Shown one piece after another: positions 23,121 through 32,745 of a DNA stretch of 38,335 nucleotides. The notes beneath the pieces are model-generated. The model saw only the letters and a list, made by a program, of their open reading frames with translations. It ran no database searches and was not told the DNA's origin. Every line of letters starts with the position of its first letter. Positions within the stretch are counted from its first letter, which is position 1. The position numbers and the translations under genes were made by a program. Source of the DNA: Desulfobacteraceae bacterium. Its GTDB lineage: Bacteria; Desulfobacterota; Desulfobacteria; Desulfobacterales; Desulfosalsimonadaceae. Location of the stretch: NCBI GenBank assembly GCA_003599885.1, contig QZKW01000052.1, positions 1-38,335 on the forward strand. Reading direction: 5' to 3'.

Positions 23121-24274
23121 TGGATCCAGTATTTCAGCAAAATTCCAATAAAGTCACCATGCGAATTATTCCATTCAAATTATTAATCCTGTGTATCCTT
23201 TTGCCGCCGTTGATGTACTTAATGACTGTCAGCTTTCTTGAAACATATCTGCAAGGTAAATACGATAAAGGGGTCAACAACGTTTACTTATCTGATATGA
23301 ACGATATATTAAATGGGTTGACCACGCTTAAGAGCAGCATCAACACCTCGATTGAGACCTATTTAAGAAACAACTTATTCCTGACGACTGGCGGGATATT
23401 AGATATCCGCGTTACCACTAAAGGCGGCGCCATCCTCTATCCGGCCACGTATCAAAATTCTACTGTCGATAATTTAACGACTGATCCGGTAAAACTGGCT
23501 GAAAAAAACTTCGCTCTGTTGAACGAAGGCACTGAAGTGCAGGTGGGAGTCAAGATTAAGCATACATCCTTTCTCGCTTTGGGTCTGCTGCTCTTTTATG
23601 AACTGCTGTTTCTGGGGGGGCTGTACCAATATTATCGAAAAGTCCGTTCCAGCAACCGAAGGGAGGAATTGGAGAAATCAAGTGAATTGAACCGGCTCCA
23701 GGAACTGGAAAATCAACGGCTGGAGCAGATCAGCCAACTGTCGAAAGAAAGAGAATCGCTTTTATCCGATTATGATCAGCTTCAATCCACATTTGAAAAA
23801 GAAAAATCACAATTGGAAAAAACCGAAGAAGACCTGTTTATTGAAATCGAAACCCTGGAACGAAAACTTACAGAAATAGATATATTAAAAGAGCAGATTC
23901 AAGAACTTGAATCCATTCACCAGGTCGCTGTCAAACAAAAAGAAAAAGCGGCAGACCGGCTGGGCAAACGTTTCAAGGCTCTATATAAAAACATAGACAT
24001 CACCAGTCGCGCCCTTGAAAGTCTTGTGGATATGAATGAAGACATGAGCTTAAAAGCCGAGGAAGTGATTCATCAGCTAAATTCTGATTCCGCTCTGGTG
24101 CCGGTGAAGCGGAAAGTGTTCACCAAAAAAGGCAACACAACCGCGTTTGAAGTGACATTTGCTTACAACGGCCGGCTATATTTCCGCAAGTCCAAAGATA
24201 ACCGGGTTGAGGTCTTGACCGTCGGAACCAAAAACACCCAGCAAAAAGATTTGACGTATATTGACAGCTTATAG
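23120..24274 (+). CDS. Two-TM coiled-coil membrane protein with possible RelE-like tail
   Basis: The ATG at 23120 shares a base with the upstream TGA; the ATG at 23159 is an alternative. The 384-residue product has TM1 at about 16-38, an extracytoplasmic region of some 110 residues, TM2 at about 149-171 (SFLALGLLLFYELLFLGGLY), a long coiled coil at 180-290 rich in Glu, Lys, Leu and Gln, and a folded tail at about 290-384 (RLGKRFKALYKNIDITSRAL, VKRKVF, YNGRLYFRKSKDNRVEVL, VGTKNTQQKDL). The tail's strand pattern (basic strand, FxVxFxYxGRLYF, VxVLxVGxK) recalls RelE/ParE-like folds, though toxin function is not implied. I do not recognise the whole protein. As last gene of the operon it may couple the periplasmic propeller/TPR proteins to a cytoplasmic partner. 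Confidence 0.7.
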   Translation: MDPVFQQNSNKVTMRIIPFKLLILCILLPPLMYLMTVSFLETYLQGKYDKGVNNVYLSDMNDILNGLTTLKSSINTSIETYLRNNLFLTTGGILDIRVTTKGGAILYPATYQNSTVDNLTTDPVKLAEKNFALLNEGTEVQVGVKIKHTSFLALGLLLFYELLFLGGLYQYYRKVRSSNRREELEKSSELNRLQELENQRLEQISQLSKERESLLSDYDQLQSTFEKEKSQLEKTEEDLFIEIETLERKLTEIDILKEQIQELESIHQVAVKQKEKAADRLGKRFKALYKNIDITSRALESLVDMNEDMSLKAEEVIHQLNSDSALVPVKRKVFTKKGNTTAFEVTFAYNGRLYFRKSKDNRVEVLTVGTKNTQQKDLTYIDSL

Positions 24275-24317
24275 GATAAAATCTGCAAAAGCCTCATTAA
24301 CGGTTACTTATAACAGC

Positions 24318-26213
24318 TTAAAACGTATCCTTAAGCATACCGATAAAACATCCGGGGCTTCCCCCTGAGCCAGATTTGTTGTCTTTTTCAGGCTCGGTTT
24401 GGGTGGTAAACGACCAGGTATAGGTTTTATCAAAGGCTTCGGCTTCCACTCCCTCAACAGGCGGATTATCGGTATACCGGATAGTTCCGTAATATTTGGT
24501 ATTATACGCCAGCGGTTCGTTACTATTAAGCCGTTCAAAAACAGCGGTGATATGGTAGCCTGAATTATTGTAACGCACCCAGTCCAGGACCGCAAAGCCT
24601 TCCACTGCTTCCATACCAGATCCCGTTCCTTTCTCAAATTTAAATGAGTCAATATCTATTTGTGAAGTTTCCACACTCGGAGAAAAACTCACTGTAATTT
24701 CTACAGTTTGGACATCCACTGCGATATTGTTCCTCTCCGGGCTCGATGAAATGACAGCCGGAATCGTTATATTTTCCGCAACTCCGGTATGGAGGGAGTT
24801 CTGGCGGAACATCGGCCAGGAGCTATTCGCCGGCGTCAAATTGCCGGGGTTGATGGCGTAAATGCTATTGTCTCTGGAGCCGAAAAATATGGTACCATCC
24901 GCACCAATTACGGGGGAAGACTGAATGGTATCGCCCGTCTGAAACACCCAGTCCTTTCTTTGCAATACGTCCTGAACCGCGGGAGATTGAAAAGCGTAAA
25001 AATCACCGTCTTTACTCCCCACATAAATCACGTCATTTGAACCTACAGCTGGGGATGAGTTAATATCCGACGGCGGACTGGTCCGCACTGACCAGGATCT
25101 GGTTCCGTTGGCGTTTATAGAAAACAGATAACCGTCCCAGGTCCCAACATAAATTTTGCCATCAGGCCCGATGGCTGGGGATGAATAAAAACCTGTTCCT
25201 CCATTAAATTCCCAGCGCTTGGAACCGTCTATATTGATACAAAAAAAATTAAAGTCATAAGTTTCCGCGCTGCCGGTCTTGCATTCCCCTACATACACCG
25301 TGCCGTCCGAACCAATGGCGGGCGATCCATAAACCTCTGCCATGGTTTCAAACTGCCATTTCAGCGCACCGTTATCTGCAGCCAATGCGTAAACATGTCG
25401 ATCCAGAGAGCCCACATAAACGACAGTCTCAATCCCGTCATAACCGATGGCAGGGGAAGAGACTATCTTATCGCCGGCTTGGAATTGCCACTTCATGGCG
25501 CCAGTGCTGTTAATCGCATAAAGCTTGCCGTTGCTGGATCCGACATAGATCACCCGCCCGTCTGAACTGATGGCAGGAGATGAAAAAATATAATCTCCTG
25601 CATTAAACGACCATTTCAGCGTTCCATTAGGATTTACTGCATAAAGGGAATCCTTCGAACCGAAATATATTGCTCCGTTGGTTCCTATAGCCGGAGAGGA
25701 CCGGACTTCTCCGCCAGCCGGGAAACGCCAAATTTCCACGCCGGTATCAGGAGCAATGGCATACAGGTTCCCGTCATCAGACCCAGCATACACCGTACCG
25801 TCTGCCCCAATAGCCGGTGAAGAATCGACATCTCCCCCGGTTTCAAACTGCCACTGGGCGACGATGAGTTTCCCGGGATCCGATGGAGTAATGACACCGG
25901 CTGATTTTTTCACAGTGCACACAGGTTTAAAATACCCGCCCTGATAGGTATGGGTAAATGTATGGGAGTAGGCGGTTGATTCAACGATTTCCAGCTCGCT
26001 GCCGTCACCAAAATCCATGGTATAACTTAAAGGTGCGCTGGTATTGGAAGCGACTACGCACATAATCTTGACTTCAAGTGGCGCAACTCCGGACGCAGGC
26101 TCGGGGTATACCATAACGGTTTTAATGGCATATGTCGGTGAAACAACCAACAAACAAAACACGAATTGAAGAAAAATCAGGATAGGAAACATACGACGGT
26201 ATGGATGCGCCAT
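24318..26213 (-). CDS. Exported PQQ-type beta-propeller protein with Ig-like domains and CFI-box-like end
   Basis: I start at the ATG at 26213, followed by a signal peptide (FPILIFLQFVFCLLVV to SPTYA). A TTG-start extension to 26306 is possible but would place 31 residues before the signal. After a PKD/Ig-like domain (PASGVAPLEVKIMC, MDFGDGS) comes a long propeller with PQQ-like blades repeating FxSSPAIGxDGxVYVGSxDGxLYAI (about ten). A C-terminal Big_5-like Ig domain follows (SSPERNNIAVDVQTVEITVSF to TYTWSFTT, quoted in pieces), then GSGGSPGCFIGMLKDTF. The end resembles the CFI-box motif but is degenerate. The protein is exported and probably a surface scaffold; no enzyme residues are recognised. 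It is convergent with the 17001-24274 operon and 192 bases downstream of topA. Confidence 0.8.
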   Translation of the reverse strand: MAHPYRRMFPILIFLQFVFCLLVVSPTYAIKTVMVYPEPASGVAPLEVKIMCVVASNTSAPLSYTMDFGDGSELEIVESTAYSHTFTHTYQGGYFKPVCTVKKSAGVITPSDPGKLIVAQWQFETGGDVDSSPAIGADGTVYAGSDDGNLYAIAPDTGVEIWRFPAGGEVRSSPAIGTNGAIYFGSKDSLYAVNPNGTLKWSFNAGDYIFSSPAISSDGRVIYVGSSNGKLYAINSTGAMKWQFQAGDKIVSSPAIGYDGIETVVYVGSLDRHVYALAADNGALKWQFETMAEVYGSPAIGSDGTVYVGECKTGSAETYDFNFFCINIDGSKRWEFNGGTGFYSSPAIGPDGKIYVGTWDGYLFSINANGTRSWSVRTSPPSDINSSPAVGSNDVIYVGSKDGDFYAFQSPAVQDVLQRKDWVFQTGDTIQSSPVIGADGTIFFGSRDNSIYAINPGNLTPANSSWPMFRQNSLHTGVAENITIPAVISSSPERNNIAVDVQTVEITVSFSPSVETSQIDIDSFKFEKGTGSGMEAVEGFAVLDWVRYNNSGYHITAVFERLNSNEPLAYNTKYYGTIRYTDNPPVEGVEAEAFDKTYTWSFTTQTEPEKDNKSGSGGSPGCFIGMLKDTF

Positions 26214-26405
26214 GACAAATAATACCCTTATGCAGACGATTGATACCAGATCAACTGAGAGCCTGGTAAAGACTCTTATAGCCCAGTTGGATTTTATTTT
26301 GTACAAAATAGCTTGTTAAAGCTGATAAGTCAAAGAAAAATAATGGAAATCGACCCCGAACAATACCGGACCACCGGAAATACCATGACATCAATAAAAC
26401 ATTCT

Positions 26406-28697
26406 TCATGTTTCACTTTTCACCTGAAATCCGCATTCCTTGACCGGGCATTTGATGACTTTGCCGTCTTTTTTAGTTTCTTTTTCCACCATAATCGGCC
26501 CGCCGCACTGGGGGCAGGGTTCGGCGACCGGTTTATCCCACGAGGCAAAGTTGCATTGCGGAAACCGGCTGCATCCATAAAAAATTTTACCGCGCTTTGA
26601 GGTTCGCTGCACCAGATCCCCGTCGCAGCCTTTTTCAGGACATTTAACGCCCGTTGCCTGAAGGCTTGCGCTGGAAGATTTGACACCCATCGACCGTGTA
26701 TTTTTACATACTGGATACCCGCTGCACGCCAAAAAATCACCGAACTTTCCCTGTTTGACCACCATGGGTTTTCCGCATTTGTCGCAGACTTCCCCATCGG
26801 CTGCTTCAAAATCCGGTTCCAATGCCTGGACATGCCCTTTTTCATCCCGGACATAATTCCGGGAATAGGCACATTCCGGGTACCCCACACATGCCAGAAA
26901 CGGGCCATTTTTGCCTACTTTGATATGCAGGAGTTTGCCGCATACCGGACAGGGGGACTGGGTGGGCACACCCACGCCTTTGACGCTGAGCATATGTTCT
27001 GCGGCTGAAGCCAAGCGCTGCTCAAATGTTTCATAAAACTTTGACAATACGTCTAATGCATTAATTTCCGATGTCTCCACGAGATCCAGATCATTTTCCA
27101 TTTTCGCGGTAAAACCAACACTTAACACATCCGGAAAGTTTTCCACCAGCAGATCACTGACAATAAATCCCAGCTCACTGGGCCGGAAATAACTTTTAAT
27201 AAAATCCACATACCCCTTGTCCCGAATGGTGGACAAGATCGACGCATAAGTGCTCGGACGGCCAATACCGTTTTCCTCAAGCTCCTTCACCAGAGACGCT
27301 TCGGAAAATCGCGGCGGCGGAAGGGTGAAATGCTGTTTCGGCTCGATTTTGATCAAAGACAGAATGGTTTTTTCCGATAAATCCGGCAGCAGAGCGGCGT
27401 CCTTGTTCTGGCTGTCCTGCTCTTCGTCATCCGCTGTCCTGTAAAGGGCCATGAATCCGGGAAACAATATTGAAGACCCCGTGGCGCTAAAGGTATAATC
27501 ACCGGCCTTGATGGTTACGGTGTTCTGATTAATCAGGGCCTGGGCCATTTGGGAGGCCATGAACCGTTTCCAGATAAGCTGATACAGGGCCAGCTGGTCC
27601 TTGTTTAAAAATCGAGATACTGTTTCCGGGGTATGGTACACAGATGTGGGACGAATGGCCTCATGAGCATCCTGGACTTTATTCTTATTCTTAAAAAACC
27701 GGGGCTTGGCCAGCCCATAGTCTTTACCAAAGGTTTCACGGATCAGATTTTGGGCTTCCTGGGCCGCATCCTCGGAAATCCGAACCGAATCCGTACGCAT
27801 GTAAGTAATGAGCCCCACAAACTCCCCGGCCCCCAGATCAAGGCCTTCATAGAGCTGCTGAGCCACGCTCATGGTTTTTTTGGCGGTAAACCGGAGTTTC
27901 CGTATGGCTTCCTGCTGGAGTTTACTGGTGGTAAACGGCGGCCAGGGATTCCGCTTGACGGTTTTTTTCTCCACCGCATCCACCACAAATGCGGCTTTCG
28001 CAAGATCCACCAGTACCTGATCTGCGGTCGCCTGGTCCGGAATTTTTATTTTTTCCCCGTTTTTCTTGACCAGCTTTGCCGCAAACGCCGGAGGTTTGCC
28101 ATCTTCCAGCATGGCCGTAATTGACCAGTATTCTTCGGTTTCAAACGCCTGAATGGCGCGCTCCCGTTCGCAGATAATCCGAACGGCCACCGATTGAACG
28201 CGGCCGGCGGAAAGTCCGTATTTAACTTTTTTCCATAATACCGGCGAGATCTCGTACCCCACCAGACGATCCAGAATGCGCCGGGCCTGCTGGGCCTTGT
28301 ATTTATTTTCATTCAAAGGCTCCGGGGCTGCCAGGGCCTCAAGCACACCTTTCTGGGTGATTTCATGAAACAGCACCCGGTGGAACCGGCGCCCCTTTTT
28401 CTTTAGAATGTCAGCGGTATGAAAGGCTATGGCTTCGCCTTCACGGTCGGGGTCAGCCGCCAGATAAATGTCCTCCGAATTCCTGGCCGCTGTTTTCAGG
28501 CCTTGGATGACCTTTTGCTTGCCGGGAATGGTCACATATTTGGGCTCGAAATTATTGGCCACATCAATGCCGATCTCCTTTTCCGGCAGATCAATAATAT
28601 GCCCCACAGTGGACGCCACCAGATAATCCTTGCCGATATACTTTCTGAGCGCCTTTTCCTTGGTCGGCGATTCTACGATAACTAACGGTTTACTCAA
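26406..28697 (-). CDS. topA: DNA topoisomerase I
   Basis: Type IA topoisomerase that relaxes negative supercoils in the cytoplasm. The 763-residue protein opens with a TOPRIM domain (VIVESPTKEKAL; acidic DPDREGEA at about 82-89), and GLSAGRVQSVAVRIICERER follows in the core. The catalytic tyrosine is Tyr299 in GLITYMRTDS. Four C-terminal zinc ribbons (Cys sets at about 583-609, 638-664, 686-715 and 728-755) bind single-stranded DNA. It overlaps the upstream dprA stop by four bases and is therefore translated with it. Length and motifs are normal for the family. Confidence 0.97.
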   Translation of the reverse strand: MSKPLVIVESPTKEKALRKYIGKDYLVASTVGHIIDLPEKEIGIDVANNFEPKYVTIPGKQKVIQGLKTAARNSEDIYLAADPDREGEAIAFHTADILKKKGRRFHRVLFHEITQKGVLEALAAPEPLNENKYKAQQARRILDRLVGYEISPVLWKKVKYGLSAGRVQSVAVRIICERERAIQAFETEEYWSITAMLEDGKPPAFAAKLVKKNGEKIKIPDQATADQVLVDLAKAAFVVDAVEKKTVKRNPWPPFTTSKLQQEAIRKLRFTAKKTMSVAQQLYEGLDLGAGEFVGLITYMRTDSVRISEDAAQEAQNLIRETFGKDYGLAKPRFFKNKNKVQDAHEAIRPTSVYHTPETVSRFLNKDQLALYQLIWKRFMASQMAQALINQNTVTIKAGDYTFSATGSSILFPGFMALYRTADDEEQDSQNKDAALLPDLSEKTILSLIKIEPKQHFTLPPPRFSEASLVKELEENGIGRPSTYASILSTIRDKGYVDFIKSYFRPSELGFIVSDLLVENFPDVLSVGFTAKMENDLDLVETSEINALDVLSKFYETFEQRLASAAEHMLSVKGVGVPTQSPCPVCGKLLHIKVGKNGPFLACVGYPECAYSRNYVRDEKGHVQALEPDFEAADGEVCDKCGKPMVVKQGKFGDFLACSGYPVCKNTRSMGVKSSSASLQATGVKCPEKGCDGDLVQRTSKRGKIFYGCSRFPQCNFASWDKPVAEPCPQCGGPIMVEKETKKDGKVIKCPVKECGFQVKSET

Positions 28698-29815
28698 TGT
28701 TTTTCCCCACTGACAATAAAATATTTTCCCGGACTCTGGACGATCATCCCTTTTAATTCAAGGGTTAACAGGATACCGGCCAGTTTACCGCTATCGAAGC
28801 CCGCCCGGCGGTTCAACTCATCCATGTGGATGGGATACGGTTCCAGAAGATCAAAGACGCGGGTTTCGTCTTCGGTCAGGATCGCTGTAGGCCCTGAGAC
28901 GGAATGATTTTCAGCCCCTTGGTTTTTATCCGATGTAACCCTGTTTTGCAGTTGATAAAATTCATCCACCACATCTTGGACGCTGGTCACCAGTTTAGCA
29001 CCCTGCTTCAACAGGCTATGTGTTCCCGCGCTTTTTGGCGAATTGATGTTGCCGGGAACCGCAAACACCTCCCTGCCCTGTTCCAAAGCCAGCCGGGCAG
29101 TAATAAGTGATCCGCTTTGCCGGGCCGCTTCCACCACAACAGTGCCGATGGTCATGCCGGCAATGATCCGGTTTCTGGCAGGAAAATTATAGGTATTGGG
29201 CTCCTCCATAACGGGAAACTCCGAAACCACCGCGCCGTTTTCCACCATCCGGTTAAACAGGACGTTGTTTTCCGGTGGATAAACAACGCCCAGGCCGCAT
29301 CCCAATATGGCGATGGTTCTGCCGCCGGCCGCCAGGGCACCCTGATGGGCTGCGGTGTCAATACCCCTGGCCATGCCGCTGACAACAGGAAGCCCCATAG
29401 CCGCCAGATCCGCACTCAACCGCCGGGCCATGGAGACGCCATAGGTCGTCGCGCTGCGTGAACCTACAATGGCAATGCTGTTTTCCGTGTTTTCAAGCCG
29501 GCCCAGCACATAAATAAACGGCGGAGGATCAGGAAGATGTCGCAGCAGCGAAGGGTATTCAGCATCCAAAAGGGTATAAATCCGGCACTGCTTCTGCTCG
29601 GCCAGCGCCATTTCCCTTTTGACGGAATCGGTCAGGCGGTATTGTTTGATGGCCCCGGCGATCCGGCCGCTGACACCTTCAACCGTCATCAATTCCGACG
29701 GTTCGGCCTGAAAAACGTTTGGGGGTTCGCCAAACCGGTCAATCAGCCGTTTAAACAAATAATTTCCCACACCGGGCACATTTTTTAACGCAAACCACGA
29801 TTGAACATTGTCCAT
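28694..29815 (-). CDS. dprA: DNA-processing protein DprA
   Basis: DprA/Smf binds incoming single-stranded DNA and loads RecA during natural transformation. The 373-residue protein has an N-terminal helix-hairpin-helix region (1-60), the Rossmann-like DprA domain with GSRSATTYG (about 118-126), VSGMARGIDTAAHQGAL, GCGLGVVYPPEN and NFPARNRIIAGMT, and a C-terminal winged helix (about 300-373). It is the first gene of a dprA-topA pair: a terminator upstream (29840-29868) separates it from secF and its stop overlaps the topA start. Other competence genes are not in the window, so transformability is not shown. Confidence 0.96.
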   Translation of the reverse strand: MDNVQSWFALKNVPGVGNYLFKRLIDRFGEPPNVFQAEPSELMTVEGVSGRIAGAIKQYRLTDSVKREMALAEQKQCRIYTLLDAEYPSLLRHLPDPPPFIYVLGRLENTENSIAIVGSRSATTYGVSMARRLSADLAAMGLPVVSGMARGIDTAAHQGALAAGGRTIAILGCGLGVVYPPENNVLFNRMVENGAVVSEFPVMEEPNTYNFPARNRIIAGMTIGTVVVEAARQSGSLITARLALEQGREVFAVPGNINSPKSAGTHSLLKQGAKLVTSVQDVVDEFYQLQNRVTSDKNQGAENHSVSGPTAILTEDETRVFDLLEPYPIHMDELNRRAGFDSGKLAGILLTLELKGMIVQSPGKYFIVSGEKH

Positions 29816-29839
29816 AAAAAATAAACCAGGCTAAATGTC

Positions 29840-29868
29840 AAATAAAAACTGCCCGAAACCGGGCAGTT
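29840..29868 (-). terminator. Rho-independent terminator of the sec operon
   Basis: On the minus strand AACTGCCCG and CGGGCAGTT (29847-29868) form a nine-pair stem with a four-base loop. A T-rich run (TTTTTATT) follows. It sits just after the secF stop and ends the rng-yajC-secD-secF direction of transcription before dprA. Confidence 0.82.
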
Positions 29869-29911
29869 GTTTAATCTTCATGTGATGGTCGGTTCTTTAA
29901 GGACAGGTATT

Positions 29912-30970
29912 TTATCCGGATACCGCCACAGCGCCGGCAGAAGGCGCCGCATCCTTAAATATCAGCAAAACGGGGCTCGCCACATAAATGGATGAATAGG
30001 ATCCGATAAATATACCAACGACCATGGCGAAGGCAAAATCCCGGGTGATTTCACCGCCCAGAAAGAAAAGGCAGATCACCGTCATCCATGCGGTGAAGGA
30101 CGTTAATATGGTCCGGCTCAACGTCTCGTTCACGCTCCGGTTGATAATGTCGCCCATGGCAAGGCGCGGATACCGCCTGGTGTTTTCACGGATCCGGTCA
30201 AACACCACGATCGTATCGTTTAATGAAAACCCCACCAATGCGAGAAGCGCGGCCACAATCGAAAGGGTATACTCATAATTAAACACGGATAAAATGCCAA
30301 CGGTGATGACCACATCATGAATCAGGGCCACAATAGCGCCCATGGCGTATTTCAGACGGAGCTGCCAGAACATCAAAAGGGTAATAATAAGGGCCAGCAG
30401 AATGAGAAATGGGATGCTGACATTAAACAGGGAAAACAAATAAACCGCTCCGGTGATCAAAACCGCCAGGATGCCGCTGGTCATCCATTTCATTTCAAAC
30501 CGGCCGGATATGTAAATCGCGATAAAGACCATGGCGTAAAAAAGCGCATACAATGCCTTGGACCGGAGGTCTTTGCCCACCTGGGGGCCCACCATTTCCA
30601 CCCGCTGCACCTCTATTTTCGCGCCTGTGGCAGTTTTCAGGGCAGTCTGTAACTGCTCGGTAAAACCTTCTTCCGTATCTGCCGGGGTTTTGGCACGAAT
30701 CAGAAATTCGTTATCGGAAGCTGCGCCGATCTGCTGAACGGCAGTCCCTTCCAACTTGACCTGGTCAAGCCCTTTTTTGATGTTCCCGATAGAGACTGAC
30801 TGATCCGCTTTAATCTGAATCAGAGTACCGCCCGCAAAATCGATGCCGAACTTCGGGCCTTTAACAATCAACGAAACGATACCGACCAGAATCAGCAGAC
30901 ACGACAACCCATAGGCGAAATGGCGTATCCCGACAAAATCAAAACGGGTACCCGGCTTAATAATCTCCAT
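29912..30970 (-). CDS. secF: Protein translocase subunit SecF
   Basis: Inner-membrane RND-like partner of SecD that uses the proton-motive force to help preproteins leave the SecYEG channel. The 352-residue protein has TM1, a periplasmic P4-type domain beginning at FGIDFAGGTLIQIK, and five further TM helices with LNDTIVVFDRIREN. Family length and motifs match. It starts 14 bases after the secD stop, in the same operon, and is followed by a strong terminator. Confidence 0.97.
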   Translation of the reverse strand: MEIIKPGTRFDFVGIRHFAYGLSCLLILVGIVSLIVKGPKFGIDFAGGTLIQIKADQSVSIGNIKKGLDQVKLEGTAVQQIGAASDNEFLIRAKTPADTEEGFTEQLQTALKTATGAKIEVQRVEMVGPQVGKDLRSKALYALFYAMVFIAIYISGRFEMKWMTSGILAVLITGAVYLFSLFNVSIPFLILLALIITLLMFWQLRLKYAMGAIVALIHDVVITVGILSVFNYEYTLSIVAALLALVGFSLNDTIVVFDRIRENTRRYPRLAMGDIINRSVNETLSRTILTSFTAWMTVICLFFLGGEITRDFAFAMVVGIFIGSYSSIYVASPVLLIFKDAAPSAGAVAVSG

Positions 30971-30984
30971 GCATACCTTCCCTT

Positions 30985-32583
30985 TTAAACGCTGATGGTT
31001 TTCATTTTTTTGGTGACATACAAATAATCAAAAATAACGCGGGACAAGACCAGGGCTGTAAACATGCTCGCCGTCACTCCCAGACTCAATGTCACGGCAA
31101 ACCCCTTGATGGGCCCGGTTCCGAATTGAAACAACACCAGGGCTGCGATCAGCGTGGTGATGTTGGCGTCAAAAATGGTCACACTGGCCCGATCAAATCC
31201 GGCTTCAACGCAGGCCATAGGCGTTTTGCCGAGGCGCATCTCCTCCCGAATCCGCTCATAAATCAAGATATTATTATCCACCGCCATACCGATGGTGAGG
31301 ATAATCCCGGCGATGCCCGGCATGGTAAGCGTGGCCCCAAACATTGCCAGACCCGCAGCGATCATCAGGATATTTAATACCAGCGCCAGATCGGCGATAA
31401 GACCGGACAACCGGTAATAAATCGCCATAAATCCTAGAACCAGAAGCGAACTGACCAATAGAGACATCAACCCCTTGTGGATGGAATCCCGGCCCAGGGA
31501 CGGGCCCACCGTCCGTTCCTCAATGATTTTTACCGGGGCCGGCAGGGAACCCGCACGCAGTACAATGGCCAGATCACGGGCCTCCTGGGCGGTGAAGCTT
31601 CCGGTGATCCGGGCGCTGCCGCCGGGGATTTTCTCCTGAATCACGGGCGCGGAATACACCTTGTTGTCCAACACAATGGCCAGACGTTTTTTAACATTTT
31701 CCTCGGTAATTTTTTCAAACACCCGGGCGCCTTTACGGTCCAGGTCGATGGAGACGTAGGGCTCGTTAAACTGGGAATCGATCTGAACCCGCGCGTCGGT
31801 GAGGTATTCACCGGTCATCAGGGCTCTCTGCTTGATAAGGTAGGGCTGTGTTTTCCCGGTCTTTTCGCCTTCCTTTTCATCTGCCTGATAGAGCACCTGA
31901 CTGCCCGGCGGGATATTGCCGTTTAACGCGGCCGTTAGGTCATGCTCATCATCAACAAGTTTGAATTCCAGGAGTGCGGTTTTACCGATCAGGCCTTTGG
32001 CCCGTTCCGTGTCAGTGACGCCGGGAAGCTGGACCTGAATCCGCCGGTCCCCCTGCATCCGGATGTCGGGTTCGCTGACGCCGAACTGGTCAATCCGGTT
32101 GCGAATGGTTTCAAGAGCCTGCTCCGTGGCCTGTTTCTGGATTTCCTCAACCCATTGGTCCTTCAGCGCAAGCTTAACCGTCTGGGTGGCCGAGTCGGTT
32201 GAATCGGTGACGATTTCATCAGAGCCAAAGTTTTTATTGAGCAGATCATTAATTTTTTCAACATCGCTCCCAAAATTTTCGGGATCAGTGAGTTGAATCG
32301 ACAGTGTATATTTTCCTGAATGGTCGATCCCCCGATGCCGGATCTGTTCTTTTCTGAAAAGGTCTCTGAGCTCATTCCGGACCCTTTCCAGCGTACTTTC
32401 CACGGCTTTTTCGGCCTGTACTTCCAGAACAAGATGCATGCCTCCCTGAAGATCAAGGCCTAAGTTGATCTGCTTATACGGCCACCATCCCGTTTTGAAG
32501 GTAGGGGTTACATAAATAACCGCCACAATCAATACCAGTCCTATCACTGCGGTTCGCCAGGAAAAATGTTTCAACGCGTTCAC
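30985..32583 (-). CDS. secD: Protein translocase subunit SecD
   Basis: SecD pulls translocated proteins into the periplasm together with SecF. The 532-residue protein has TM1, the LGLDLQGG motif at residues 41-48, a large periplasmic domain (P1/head) and five C-terminal TM helices with GMAVDNNILIYERIREE. Proton relay residues of the family (Asp in GMAVDNN) are present. It lies between yajC and secF in the common yajC-secD-secF order. Confidence 0.97.
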   Translation of the reverse strand: MNALKHFSWRTAVIGLVLIVAVIYVTPTFKTGWWPYKQINLGLDLQGGMHLVLEVQAEKAVESTLERVRNELRDLFRKEQIRHRGIDHSGKYTLSIQLTDPENFGSDVEKINDLLNKNFGSDEIVTDSTDSATQTVKLALKDQWVEEIQKQATEQALETIRNRIDQFGVSEPDIRMQGDRRIQVQLPGVTDTERAKGLIGKTALLEFKLVDDEHDLTAALNGNIPPGSQVLYQADEKEGEKTGKTQPYLIKQRALMTGEYLTDARVQIDSQFNEPYVSIDLDRKGARVFEKITEENVKKRLAIVLDNKVYSAPVIQEKIPGGSARITGSFTAQEARDLAIVLRAGSLPAPVKIIEERTVGPSLGRDSIHKGLMSLLVSSLLVLGFMAIYYRLSGLIADLALVLNILMIAAGLAMFGATLTMPGIAGIILTIGMAVDNNILIYERIREEMRLGKTPMACVEAGFDRASVTIFDANITTLIAALVLFQFGTGPIKGFAVTLSLGVTASMFTALVLSRVIFDYLYVTKKMKTISV

Positions 32584-32745
32584 CCTTTCATTTGTCTATG
32601 GTTTCCAGAAATACCGGAGATATGATGTTCCAAATTCCGTCTGAATGGTGCATCCGTTTTTAAGCCCCCTCCCCTTTATCATTTGAAAATCCTGCAATCA
32701 AGTTTTCTTATTATTTGTTGGGAAGGGACGGACAACCGGCCAGTA

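Noticed and set aside
23990-24274. Toxin-antitoxin module
   Set aside because: The RelE-like pattern is part of a long membrane protein and no antitoxin gene is adjacent.
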